A stretch of DNA of 64,000 nucleotides from an uncultured Candidatus Melainabacteria bacterium (GTDB lineage: Bacteria > Cyanobacteriota > Vampirovibrionia > Gastranaerophilales > Gastranaerophilaceae): positions 124,001-188,000 of the forward strand of contig CANARY010000001.1 of assembly GCA_947364235.1 (NCBI GenBank), written 5' to 3'. Both the position numbers and the translations under genes were made by a program. Positions within the stretch are counted from its first letter, which is position 1; each line of letters opens with the position of its first letter. Shown here one piece after another: positions 34,458 to 43,019 of the stretch. The notes under the pieces are model-generated. The model was not told the DNA's origin and made no database searches. It was given only the letters and a program-made list of their open reading frames with translations.

Positions 34458-34486
34458 ATTATTTATGATTTTTCAGCTTTTGTCAA
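34458..34486 (-). promoter_or_regulatory. Antisense promoter, locus A
   Basis: On the minus strand TTGACA (34486-34481), 17 nt, AATAAT (34463-34458). The same hexamers and spacing are found at the antisense promoters of loci B and C. It lies across the 3' end and stop codon of the PHP-domain gene. Confidence 0.72.
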
Positions 34487-35299
34487 GGGTATGAGTATTG
34501 TTAATTTTTCGCTTTCAATTTGTTTGTTTTCCGTATTCAGCCTGCCTGCCGGAATATCTTTGTTTTTTCCGTGATAATCGCTTCCTCCGGAAACCAAAAG
34601 CCCGTACTTTTCAGCACATTCGACAAGAAATTTGATTTCTTCCATATTGTATCTGGAATAATAACATTCAAGACCTTGGATTCCAAATTCAAGCATATTT
34701 TTAAGCTTAGGCAAAAACTCTTCTGCTGATAAATGTCTTTCGCCTTCACCTCCCAGAGGATGCGCCCATACAGGTATTCCGCCTGCAGAAATTATTGCGT
34801 TAATCGCTTCTATGCCGTCAAACCTTGTATTGCCTGTTTTACAATCATCCAAGTATTTTTTCATCGCTTCAATATTATTAGAAGCTAGACCTCGATTTAC
34901 AAGTACATTTGCAAGATGTGTTTTCACAACACTTTTGCGGGAATACAGCCAGTTAAGTTCTTCTTCTGTAAGCTCAATTCCATGTACTTCTTTAAGATAT
35001 TTTATCCTTGTTTCAAGTTTTTGCCTGCGCAAAACTTTACCTTTTTCAATCAAAGCGTTTAGCTCAGCATTCTCTATATCAATACCGTAACCCAAAATAT
35101 GGCATTTTATTTCACCGCAAAGGCAGGTCAGCTCTACACCTCTGATATAATCGCCTTTTAAGCTTCTGCAGCCTTCAACTGTATCGTGGTCAGTAAGTGC
35201 AAACAGGCTTACTCCTGCTTTTCGGATGATTTCCGGAAGTTTTAGAACATCATCACTGCCATCTGAGCAATTTGAGTGTATATGTAAATCTGCTTTCAT
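34463..35299 (-). CDS. PHP-domain phosphoesterase
   Basis: 278 residues. ADLHIHSNCSDGSD gives the first metal ligands of PHP (H-x-H), LTDHDTVEG the next, GVELTC, WAHPLGG, and SGGSDYHGKNKD the C-terminal ones. It resembles the YciV/RNase AM group that hydrolyses 3',5'-bisphosphonucleotides or trims RNA 5' ends. It follows murF with a 4-base overlap. Its 3' end contains the antisense promoter of locus A. Confidence 0.88.
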   Translation of the reverse strand: MKADLHIHSNCSDGSDDVLKLPEIIRKAGVSLFALTDHDTVEGCRSLKGDYIRGVELTCLCGEIKCHILGYGIDIENAELNALIEKGKVLRRQKLETRIKYLKEVHGIELTEEELNWLYSRKSVVKTHLANVLVNRGLASNNIEAMKKYLDDCKTGNTRFDGIEAINAIISAGGIPVWAHPLGGEGERHLSAEEFLPKLKNMLEFGIQGLECYYSRYNMEEIKFLVECAEKYGLLVSGGSDYHGKNKDIPAGRLNTENKQIESEKLTILIPLTKAEKS

Positions 35300-36582
35300 T
35301 TCAGCCTTTCGATTATTTGCTCAAATTTCATACTTCTTGAAGCCTTTAAAAATATTTTCGATTTTTTATCAAGAGTTTTTATAAAACTTACTGCATCTTC
35401 TATTGTCTCAAAGTGTTTTGAAGGACAGCTTTTAACCTCATCTGTAATGTATTTTGAAAGAGTTCCGATTGATAAAATCATTGTATCTTGTTTTTTATAT
35501 GCGTTAATGTACCTTCCAAGTTCTCTGTGGTACTTGATTTCATCCTCTCCGAGCTCGCCCATATCACCAAGAATAATAATAGAGTTTTGATAAAGTTCAA
35601 AAATTGTATCAACAAACGCTCTCATTGACTCAGGGTTTGCATTATAGCTGTCGTTTATAATCTCAAATCCGCCTGCGTTTACTGATTCCCAGCGTTTTTC
35701 AATCGGTTTATATTTTTTAAGTCCTGCTTGAATTTCTCTGATTTCCATACCGAGAGCAAGCCCTGTATTTATTGCGCTCAAAGCGTTTTCAATATTATAA
35801 TCACCGCCTGTATTAAGCTCATAAACATTTCCTTTGTATTCAAACTTAGAATAATGTTCTGATTTTTCTAAGATTTTAACATCTTTTATCGAGTAAAAAA
35901 TCTTTTCTCCATCAAATTCAACTGTATTTTTTATAAGTTCATCATCGTGCGCAATAAAAGTTTTACCGCGCTGATATTTCACAATTTCACATTTAGCTTT
36001 TGCAATATTTTCGCGTGAGCCGAGCCGTCCGATGTGCGCAGTTCCGACATTTGAAATAATCGTAATATCAGGTTCGGCATATTTTGAAAGAAGCTCAATT
36101 TCTCCTAATCCGCGCATCCCCATCTCAAGTACAAGGACTTCTGTATCATCCGGAGCTTCAAAAATTGTCTGGCAAAGCCCAATTTCGTTATTGTGGTTTA
36201 AAGGCGTCTTAAATGTCTTAAATTTTTCTGAAAGCGTTGCAGCAACGAGTTCTTTTGTTGTTGTTTTTCCGGAGCTTCCGGTCACTGCAACGACTGTAAA
36301 ATTGAGTTTTCTGCGTCTAAAGTTTGCACATTGAAGATAAGCGGTGAGAGTATCACTAACCTGCAAATGTCCGTCTGTTCCTGTACAAAACGCTCCGGCT
36401 GCACCTTTTTCTAAAGCTTGTCCAATAAATTTTTCTCCGTCAAAGCTTGCTCCTTTTAAAGGCAGATAAAAATCACCTTTCTGAATAGTTCTTGTATCAG
36501 TAGAAATTCTTACATCTAAGCTTTCGTCAATTTCTTTTAAAACTTTTGCGCCTGCTGCGTTTATTAAATCTTTAATATACAT
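35296..36582 (-). CDS. murF: UDP-N-acetylmuramoyl-tripeptide--D-alanyl-D-alanine ligase
   Basis: About 428 residues. The N-terminal domain has STDTRTIQKGDFYLPLKGASFDGEKF (UDP-MurNAc binding). The ATP loop is VVAVTGSSGKTTTKELVA, then LNHNNEIGLC, LEMGMRGLGEI, and the C-terminal domain NDSYNANPESMRAFV with GDMGELG. It adds D-Ala-D-Ala to the peptidoglycan precursor, so the cell makes a conventional wall. AGGTGAGA precedes the ATG at 36582, chosen over the GTG at 36591. Divergent from mnmE. Confidence 0.93.
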   Translation of the reverse strand: MYIKDLINAAGAKVLKEIDESLDVRISTDTRTIQKGDFYLPLKGASFDGEKFIGQALEKGAAGAFCTGTDGHLQVSDTLTAYLQCANFRRRKLNFTVVAVTGSSGKTTTKELVAATLSEKFKTFKTPLNHNNEIGLCQTIFEAPDDTEVLVLEMGMRGLGEIELLSKYAEPDITIISNVGTAHIGRLGSRENIAKAKCEIVKYQRGKTFIAHDDELIKNTVEFDGEKIFYSIKDVKILEKSEHYSKFEYKGNVYELNTGGDYNIENALSAINTGLALGMEIREIQAGLKKYKPIEKRWESVNAGGFEIINDSYNANPESMRAFVDTIFELYQNSIIILGDMGELGEDEIKYHRELGRYINAYKKQDTMILSIGTLSKYITDEVKSCPSKHFETIEDAVSFIKTLDKKSKIFLKASRSMKFEQIIERLK

Positions 36583-36634
36583 AATTCTCACCTGTATTTA
36601 CTATACTACAAAATAATGGTGGTATAATAAATTT

Positions 36635-37969
36635 ATGAATATTTTAGAAGAATTTGACACAATAGCAGCTCCTGCAACTCCAATGGGAGCAGGCGGAGTA
36701 GGAATAATAAGGATTTCAGGCGAAAAAGCGTTTGAAATTATCGGGAAAATTTTTACAAATCCGAATTTTCAGCCTCGAAAATTTAACCACGGCTGGATAA
36801 TTGACGGTGATACACGTATTGACGATGTAATCGTGCTTCCTTTTTTTGCTCCAAACAGCTATACAGGAGAAGATGTAATTGAAATTCAGTGCCACGGCGG
36901 AGTTCAGGTTGTTAAAAACATACTTAACCTTGTTTTAAAAAACGGAGCAAGGCTTGCAGAAAAAGGCGAGTTTACAAAACGCGCATTTCTTAATAAGCGT
37001 ATGGATTTATCTCAAGCTGAATCTGTTGCTGATATTATTCATTCAAAAACAGGTGAGTTTGCTAAAGTTTCAATGAAAAACTTATCAGGAGTTTTAAAAG
37101 AAAAGATTAATGACATAAGAAACGACATCTTTGAAGTTCTTTCTAAAATTACCGCAGGCATTGATTTTCCAGAAGATGTAAAAGAACCTGAATACTCGTA
37201 TTTAACAGAAAGATTTGAAAATATCATCACACAAATTAACAGTGTTCTTACCGGAGCAAATACGTCAAATATTTTTCGTCAAGGTGCTTCTGCTGCTATT
37301 GTCGGAAAACCAAATGTCGGTAAATCTTCTTTATTCAACGCGCTTTTGAACCTCGAAAGAGCAATCGTAACTGACATTGCAGGAACAACCAGAGACATTC
37401 TCAGGGAAACTCTTGACTTAGGAATACCGATAACTTTGGTTGATACAGCAGGAATTAGAGAAGATGAAGAAGTTTCAAAAGTCGAAAAAATCGGGATTGA
37501 ATATTCGAAACAATCACTTGATGAAGCTGATTTAGTCTTATTTATTTACGATGCTTCAAAAGGTTTAGACAATGATGACAAGGAAGTTTTAGAGCTTTTA
37601 AAAGACAAAAACCATATTGTTATTTCAAACAAATCAGATTTGACAGCAGAACGTAATCCAGAAGCGCTTTGTGTTTCTGCACTTACAGGAGAAGGAATTT
37701 CTGAGCTGAAAGAACTTCTGAAGAAAAAAGTCTGCGACATTGAGCCTGAAAATCTGGAGTTTGTAACAAACACACGCCAACAGGAATGTTTAAAGAAAGC
37801 ACGTGCAGCAATAGAGCAGGCATTTCTGGCTGCAAGTCTGCATGAGCTTCAAGATTTGATTTCAATTGACGTAAAATCTGCTGTTCTGGCTTTAGATGAG
37901 CTTACTGGAGAGCTCGTAACAGATAATATTTTAGAAAATATTTTTGAACACTTTTGCATAGGAAAATAA
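36635..37969 (+). CDS. mnmE: tRNA modification GTPase MnmE (TrmE)
   Basis: 444 residues. N-terminal folate-binding domain with TPMGAGGVGIIRISG and ENSYTGEDVIEIQCHGG-like sequence, helical domain, GTPase domain (AIVGKPNVGKSSLFNALL, GTTRDILRETLDL, LVDTAGIRE, SNKSDL) and the invariant C-terminal FCIGK with the catalytic Cys. It works with MnmG on wobble uridine. TGGTATAAT ends at 36628, 6 nt before the ATG, with no Shine-Dalgarno site, so the mRNA is probably leaderless. Confidence 0.94.
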   Translation: MNILEEFDTIAAPATPMGAGGVGIIRISGEKAFEIIGKIFTNPNFQPRKFNHGWIIDGDTRIDDVIVLPFFAPNSYTGEDVIEIQCHGGVQVVKNILNLVLKNGARLAEKGEFTKRAFLNKRMDLSQAESVADIIHSKTGEFAKVSMKNLSGVLKEKINDIRNDIFEVLSKITAGIDFPEDVKEPEYSYLTERFENIITQINSVLTGANTSNIFRQGASAAIVGKPNVGKSSLFNALLNLERAIVTDIAGTTRDILRETLDLGIPITLVDTAGIREDEEVSKVEKIGIEYSKQSLDEADLVLFIYDASKGLDNDDKEVLELLKDKNHIVISNKSDLTAERNPEALCVSALTGEGISELKELLKKKVCDIEPENLEFVTNTRQQECLKKARAAIEQAFLAASLHELQDLISIDVKSAVLALDELTGELVTDNILENIFEHFCIGK

Positions 37970-37970
37970 T

Positions 37971-38594
37971 TTACAATTTTGAATTTCTTTTATTTTCCAA
38001 TTGCTTTCGAATGCATTTTTGAGAAATAATATCTCTTGAATTTTCATCAAGGTGTACAAAATTAAACGATGCTTTTAAAATTCCTTCTTCATCATCTATT
38101 CGTATAAACTTCGCTTTTGTCTTGATATTTTTAGGTGTGAAAAGTATATCAAGCATTACATTTTCCGGAAAGTGCATATATTTTTCCAGCTTTAAACGCA
38201 CACCATTCGCTGAGAGGTCAAAAGTTTTACAAGAAATAACTGTATCAGAAAAAGTCATAATAACATTTTCTTCCATACGTACTCTGAAATATTCTCTATT
38301 CTGCTGAAATTCAAGTCCTTGAGGAGTTTTAAGCGTTAGAAAAACATAAGGTTCAGCGTTTTCAATAGATTTAAGTATTGTATTTGTTCGATAGAGCCCG
38401 TTTTCACAAATAAAACTTACTGAAACTTCCTGAGGAGTCTCAATGTCAAGCCCGTCTTCAAATTTCGCACAAGCATAAAGCTCATTTTCACTCATACTTC
38501 TTATTGCTGCTTTGAGAAAATGCACATTCTCTTCTCTATCTTTGTATACAATTTTAGTATACTTGATATTTTCTAAATTAAGATTAAACTGCAT
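37971..38594 (-). CDS. PilZ-domain protein (YcgR-like, c-di-GMP binding)
   Basis: About 207 residues. An N-terminal YcgR-type domain (residues ~1-100) is followed by a PilZ domain with QQNREYFRVRM (the R-x-x-x-R motif) and DLSANGVRL (D-x-S-x-x-G), both needed for cyclic di-GMP binding. It likely slows the flagellar motor or tunes surface behaviour. The ATG at 38594 is chosen; TGGTATAAT (-10 at 38606-38601 on the minus strand) lies 6 nt upstream, another probable leaderless mRNA. Convergent with mnmE. Confidence 0.87.
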   Translation of the reverse strand: MQFNLNLENIKYTKIVYKDREENVHFLKAAIRSMSENELYACAKFEDGLDIETPQEVSVSFICENGLYRTNTILKSIENAEPYVFLTLKTPQGLEFQQNREYFRVRMEENVIMTFSDTVISCKTFDLSANGVRLKLEKYMHFPENVMLDILFTPKNIKTKAKFIRIDDEEGILKASFNFVHLDENSRDIISQKCIRKQLENKRNSKL

Positions 38595-38658
38595 ATAAAT
38601 ATTATACCACATTTTGTAGTATAATGGAGGTAAATACAAACCAGCAGGAAAGAGTATT

Positions 38659-39336
38659 ATGAAAGGCATTATTTTTGATTTTAACGGAACATTGTACTGG
38701 GATTCACAGCTTCATTATGACGCGTGGAAAGAATTTTCTGCTATCTTGAGAGGCGAACCGTTTACCAACGAAGAAATGCGCGATAAAATGTTCGGGCACA
38801 CAAACGAAGATATCATTGAATACGCAATCGGGCATAAACCTTCAAAAGAAATGGTTGAAAAATATGCCAAAGAAAAAGAATCCCTGTACAGAAAAAGATG
38901 CCTTCAAAATAGAGAAAGCTTTAAGCTCGCACCCGGAGCAATTGAGTTTTTGGATTTTCTCAAAGAAAACAGCATTCCAAGAACAATCGCAACAATGTCA
39001 GAATGGGATAATGTCGAGTTTTACATAAAAGAATTTAAACTTGAACGCTGGTTTGATTTAGATAAAATCGTTTACTCAGACGGAACAATTCCCGGAAAAC
39101 CTGCTCCTGATATATTCTTAATTGCAGCAGAAAAAATCGGATTAGCACCAAAAGATTGTGTTGTTGTAGAAGACGCCATTGCAGGCATAAACTCTGCAAA
39201 ATCAGCAGGCATCGGAAAAATTATTGCAATAGACTCGCTTGAACCGATTGAGTTTTATCAAAACATCGACGGGCTTTCTGGAATTATCAGAAGTTTCCAC
39301 GAGTTTGACAGAGAAATGTTCAGGTGTTTTGTATAA
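38659..39336 (+). CDS. HAD-superfamily sugar phosphatase / beta-phosphoglucomutase-like
   Basis: 225 residues. [20 protein letters not shown] is HAD motif I (D-x-N instead of D-x-D) with an alpha-helical cap; [14 protein letters not shown] is motif [19 protein letters not shown] motif [21 protein letters not shown] motif IV. The Asn in place of the second Asp of motif I is unusual and may alter or lower phosphatase activity. Promoter TATAAT at 38620-38625, Shine-Dalgarno AGGAAAG. It overlaps the yidD start (TAATG). Confidence 0.88.
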   Translation: MKGIIFDFNGTLYWDSQLHYDAWKEFSAILRGEPFTNEEMRDKMFGHTNEDIIEYAIGHKPSKEMVEKYAKEKESLYRKRCLQNRESFKLAPGAIEFLDFLKENSIPRTIATMSEWDNVEFYIKEFKLERWFDLDKIVYSDGTIPGKPAPDIFLIAAEKIGLAPKDCVVVEDAIAGINSAKSAGIGKIIAIDSLEPIEFYQNIDGLSGIIRSFHEFDREMFRCFV

Positions 39337-39560
39337 TGAAAAAATTAATTTTGTTTTTAATCAAAATTTATCAAAAAATCTCAGCTCTGACTCCGCCAAG
39401 ATGCCGATTTTATCCGACCTGTTCCGAATACACACGTCAAGCAATCGAAAGGTTCGGACTTTTAAAAGGCGGCTGGCTTGGAGTTAAAAGAATATGCAGA
39501 TGTCATCCGCTCAACGAAGGCGGAGTCGATTTGGTTCCGGGGGTAAATGAAGGGGCGTAG
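39336..39560 (+). CDS. yidD: Membrane protein insertion efficiency factor YidD
   Basis: 74 residues. It has the N-terminal amphipathic stretch [15 protein letters not shown] and the YidD cysteine motif [18 protein letters not shown], then [24 protein letters not shown]. It helps YidC-dependent membrane insertion. Normally the protein ends near the P in DLVP; here the frame continues through a repeat (VNEGA), so the last residues come from the dispersed GGGGGTAAATGAAGGGG word. Usually near rpmH/rnpA, but here coupled to the HAD gene. Confidence 0.92.
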   Translation: MKKLILFLIKIYQKISALTPPRCRFYPTCSEYTRQAIERFGLLKGGWLGVKRICRCHPLNEGGVDLVPGVNEGA

Positions 39561-39763
39561 CCCGGTGTGAATGTCGGTGTTGCGTTGCGAGAGCAATGCA
39601 AGCAGGACACGAGCACAACGACACCACCGTTGTGACGGAGCGAATGCGAAGGAACGGACAAAGTGAATTAGCAGGCAGGCGGAATGTGCTCCGACTGAAT
39701 GGGTAAAAGGTAAATGAAAGGGCTGGTAGGTATAACATACAAGCTGGTAAGAGTGGTATAAAA
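39539..39763. repeat. Intergenic repeat-rich, GC-richer region
   Basis: About 200 bases without a gene. It holds GGGGGTAAATGAAGGGG (39539-39555, identical to 20404-20420), a degenerate second copy GGTAAATGAAAGGG (39709-39722), a hairpin TTGCGTTGC/GCAATGCAA (around 39586-39609), ACAACG/CGTTGT and a GCAGGCAGGC word shared with 23251-23260. No conserved ORF is visible. Composition differs from the flanking genes, which suggests a composite of mobile or amplified small repeats. Confidence 0.55.
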
Positions 39764-40270
39764 ATGATTATTATATTTTCAGGCAAACAATATTCAGGAA
39801 AAGACACAGCAGCAAAGATTTTAATGAACGCTATGCCAGAGTTTAAACGCTGTGCAATGGGCGATATTATTAAAATCGAATACGCAAAACAAAATGGGCT
39901 TACCTTTGAAGAAATCGAAGCAAATAAACCTAAATATCGTCAGGGTTTGATTGATTTAGGGAATTTGGGCCGCTCAAAGAGTCCGGATTACTGGCTTGAG
40001 AAAATCATAGCTCAGGAAGGTAATATTGTTGTAACAGATGTCAGAATTAAGCATGAATATGAAGTATTCAAAAACGCAGGCGCAATTTCAATCAGAGTTG
40101 AAGCTTCGCGCGAAATTCGAGAATCACGCGGAGGAAAACTTGTCGGAGAAAACGACGTTACTGAAGTTGATTTAGATAATATTCAAGATTGGGATTTTGT
40201 AATCGACAATAACACGGATTTTGAAACATTGCAAAAAAATGTGCTGAAAATTGTTGAAAAATTAAGTTAA
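39764..40270 (+). CDS. P-loop kinase, phosphomevalonate kinase / dNMP kinase-like
   Basis: 168 residues. Walker A IFSGKQYSGKDTAAKIL, then EYAKQNGLTFEEIE, YRQGLIDLGNLGRSKSPDYW, VVTDVRIKHEYEVF, RVEASREIRESRGG and DWDFVIDNN. This order matches the animal-type phosphomevalonate kinase family, related to phage deoxynucleotide kinases. The window also encodes ispG (MEP route), so a mevalonate role is doubtful; a nucleotide monophosphate kinase is more likely. No operon partner; upstream is the repeat region. Confidence 0.75.
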   Translation: MIIIFSGKQYSGKDTAAKILMNAMPEFKRCAMGDIIKIEYAKQNGLTFEEIEANKPKYRQGLIDLGNLGRSKSPDYWLEKIIAQEGNIVVTDVRIKHEYEVFKNAGAISIRVEASREIRESRGGKLVGENDVTEVDLDNIQDWDFVIDNNTDFETLQKNVLKIVEKLS

Positions 40271-41694
40271 GCATTTTTTACCTCCGACTTGTTATTATGT
40301 TTATTGACTAAATTATCTGCAATACTTCCGGCTTTAGAGAACCCGTAACCTGCAGCTGAGCCTAAAAGCATTCCTTGAACTCCGGAATACAGCATAGCTG
40401 TAAGCGCAAGAGAAGCGCCAACCCCTGCCACAGCCGGAAATCCAAGAGTTAAAGCACGTGAAATTCTGTCTTCTTTTGTATCTGCTGCTCCAACTGCAAT
40501 CCCGCTCAGCCCAATCATGCCGGCACCTGTCAGAATATCTGTCGGTGCTCCGCCAAGAATCAAATCACGTTTCTTGTCAAAATATTCTATGCATTCGCTC
40601 TTATTAGCTTTTGTAAGTTTTTTACCTGTTTTTTGAAAGCTAGACTCAAGAATAGACTTCTCTTCTTTACTCAAATGCGGCGAAATCAACTCGATAATCT
40701 CATTGTATTTTCCTTTGGTATCTTTACCGTTTCCAATAAGCATATCAACTGCTCTTTTGCCGTTTTCTTCAAAAGTATTCCTTGCAGGCATAAGCATATC
40801 TTCCGCCCAGTAAGACATGTTATTCCTAATATGTTTGGCATTTTGACCTAAATCACCTTTTTTAAAATTCTTTAGAAAATCATTAAACAGCCTTTTCTTA
40901 AAATTCGTTTCAAGGTGTTCCATAGATTTTTCCTGTGCAAGCAGCCTTTCTGCAGTTTTATCCTTCGCAAAAAATTTTTTTGCTTGTCTAATTTCAGAAA
41001 GCTTTGCTTCAAATAATTTTTTTTCGTGAGGAGAAAGCCTATCTTTGTATGTTAAAGCAAGTTCTTCAAACGATTTCATCTGTTTTTCTGCTTTTGCATA
41101 TTTTCTGTAAACTGTGCTTTTGCTGATTGTATCAAACGCGTTCGTTATTCCATTATGCGCAGTTGACATAACTTTTCTAAATCCTGCATCACATTTTTGC
41201 AAAATATTTCGCAGACCATCATTTTTTACATTTTTGAATTTTTTGCCGCAGCAGAGCCATTTAAAGCCTAAGTCTTTTCCTGCATTTACCGTATTTGTAA
41301 ACTGGAAAAAATCTGCAACACCGTTAAAATACTTTTCTCCTGCACGATAAAATTTGCTTGTAATAAAGCTGTTTTTATTTGTTTGTGCTTTAGCTCCGGC
41401 TTTAGAAGACATTGTTTTTAATTTTTCAACAAGCTTCCCTGAAAACCTCGGATTTAAAAGTGCAGTAAGCGCGGTTAAAACAAATACCGTACTTCCTGCT
41501 GTAATAGCAGTTTTATGTGATTTTTTCTTATGCTCATCTTCAGGTTCTTTAACAAAAGTGTCAACTGTATTATTAACAATATTTTCAACTTTTTGAACAG
41601 GTTTATTAATAAGGATTTCTTGCGCATCCTGAGTTTTACCGCGAAATTGCGGATACGTAAAATTGTTTATGCCGTGATTAAACGAAATAGACAT
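40267..41694 (-). CDS. Large membrane-associated protein with N-terminal QFRGK peptide
   Basis: 475 residues, function not recognised. It starts MSISFNHGINNFTYPQFRGK, with the F-R-G element typical of several proteins here. A hydrophobic helix (ITAGSTVFVLTALTALL, ~65-81) is followed by ~280 Lys/Phe-rich helical residues, and the last ~90 residues hold Gly/Ala-rich hydrophobic segments (GAGMIGLSGIAVGAA, GFPAVAGVGASLALTAMLY). It could be a cell-envelope or surface protein. Divergent from the ClC gene; its stop overlaps the kinase gene by 4 bases. Confidence 0.75.
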   Translation of the reverse strand: MSISFNHGINNFTYPQFRGKTQDAQEILINKPVQKVENIVNNTVDTFVKEPEDEHKKKSHKTAITAGSTVFVLTALTALLNPRFSGKLVEKLKTMSSKAGAKAQTNKNSFITSKFYRAGEKYFNGVADFFQFTNTVNAGKDLGFKWLCCGKKFKNVKNDGLRNILQKCDAGFRKVMSTAHNGITNAFDTISKSTVYRKYAKAEKQMKSFEELALTYKDRLSPHEKKLFEAKLSEIRQAKKFFAKDKTAERLLAQEKSMEHLETNFKKRLFNDFLKNFKKGDLGQNAKHIRNNMSYWAEDMLMPARNTFEENGKRAVDMLIGNGKDTKGKYNEIIELISPHLSKEEKSILESSFQKTGKKLTKANKSECIEYFDKKRDLILGGAPTDILTGAGMIGLSGIAVGAADTKEDRISRALTLGFPAVAGVGASLALTAMLYSGVQGMLLGSAAGYGFSKAGSIADNLVNKHNNKSEVKNA

Positions 41695-41789
41695 AATTGT
41701 ACCTGACTAAAACCTGCTACATGAATATAAAGTTTATTTTCTTACAAAAATTGCTTGTGATAACACTTTTATTAAGATATATTAAAGTT

Positions 41790-43019
41790 ATGAAAAAAGG
41801 GTTTCCAAGAATATTCTGGCAGTCAGTATTCGTCGGTTTATTAACCGGCATGGTTGTACTGCTTTTCAGGCTTGGGATTGAAAATTTATTCAAGTTTATA
41901 ATGACACATTTTTATTCGCACCCGCTAATTTTTCTAGCAATAACAACTCTGGGCGGCTTAATTTCAGGGCTTCTTGTAAACAAGCTTGCACCTGAAACCG
42001 GAGGAAGCGGTATTCCTTACGTAAAAATGTCGCTTACAAAACATAACAAAAAAATACGAGTACGAACTGTGTTTGTAAAATTCTTTGCAGGAATAATCGG
42101 AATAGGCACAGGGCTTTCTCTGGGACGTGAAGGTCCAAGTGTTCAGCTCGGAGCAGGAGTAGGTTCATTCGCAGGCAAAATATTTAAGCTTGACGGGCTT
42201 AGCCGTGACAAGCTTATTGCATCAGGAGCAGGAGCCGCGATTGGCGCGACATTCAACGCGCCAATCGCGGGAACTTTGTTTGTATTAGAAGAACTGACCC
42301 GCAAATTTACTCCTGCAATGCTTTTCCCGACACTTGTCGCAACTGTTGCTGCTTCAACTGCTGCAAGGCATTTTGCAGGCTCTAACCCTTGTTTTAATAT
42401 TTCTTTAAACCAAATAACAATTGAAAGCTGGATTTTACCTGTATCAATAATTTTAGGACTGCTCGCAGGGATTTTTGGTGTTTTGTTTTCAAAAACTATT
42501 TTTGCATTTAAAAACTTATACTCAAAAATAAAAATTCCTAATTACGCAAAACCAGCGCTTGCCGGATTTTTCACCGGAGTTATCGGTTTAGTTCTCCCGT
42601 ATATTTTATCCTCAGGAAACGGAACTGTAGAAATGCTTCTGCAAAACAAATTTCCAATCACTCTTGTTCTAACAATTTTCTTTGCAAAATTTATTATCAC
42701 TCCTTTGTGTTTCGGCTCAAACGCTGCCGGAGGAATATTCCTGCCGATGTTAATGCTTGGCTCGCTGCTTGGATACATTACCGGGTTTACTGCAAACACT
42801 TTTGGAGCAGAAGTAAGCCTTGCAGCCGCTGCTGCTCTTGGCATGGCTGGATTTCTTTCTGCTGTTGCAAGGACACCTTTAACAGCTGTTATTATGGTAT
42901 TTGAAATGACCGGAAGCTACGAATGTATTCTGCCGCTTATGCTTACTGCTGCGGTAGCTGATATGACAGCAGCAAAGCTAAAGCATCAGCCAATATATGC
43001 AGAGCTGATTAATCACTAA
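41790..43019 (+). CDS. ClC-family chloride channel / H+:Cl- antiporter
   Basis: About 409 residues, ~10-12 membrane helices. Filter motifs: GGSGIPYVKM, GREGPSVQLGAGVGS (gating Glu) and GSNAAGGIFLPMLMLG. LFVLEELTRKF keeps the internal Glu associated with proton coupling, so an antiporter is likely. A frame extends to 41697, but ATG at 41790 matches the family start. TTGTGA-N17-TATATT ends 6 nt before this ATG and no Shine-Dalgarno site is seen, consistent with a leaderless mRNA. Confidence 0.92.
   Translation: MKKGFPRIFWQSVFVGLLTGMVVLLFRLGIENLFKFIMTHFYSHPLIFLAITTLGGLISGLLVNKLAPETGGSGIPYVKMSLTKHNKKIRVRTVFVKFFAGIIGIGTGLSLGREGPSVQLGAGVGSFAGKIFKLDGLSRDKLIASGAGAAIGATFNAPIAGTLFVLEELTRKFTPAMLFPTLVATVAASTAARHFAGSNPCFNISLNQITIESWILPVSIILGLLAGIFGVLFSKTIFAFKNLYSKIKIPNYAKPALAGFFTGVIGLVLPYILSSGNGTVEMLLQNKFPITLVLTIFFAKFIITPLCFGSNAAGGIFLPMLMLGSLLGYITGFTANTFGAEVSLAAAAALGMAGFLSAVARTPLTAVIMVFEMTGSYECILPLMLTAAVADMTAAKLKHQPIYAELINH

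Noticed and set aside
39511-39807. 98-codon minus-strand ORF across the yidD/kinase gap
   Set aside because: Cys/Pro/Leu-rich translation of the repeat region, no ribosome site, and it overlaps yidD and the kinase gene on the opposite strand.
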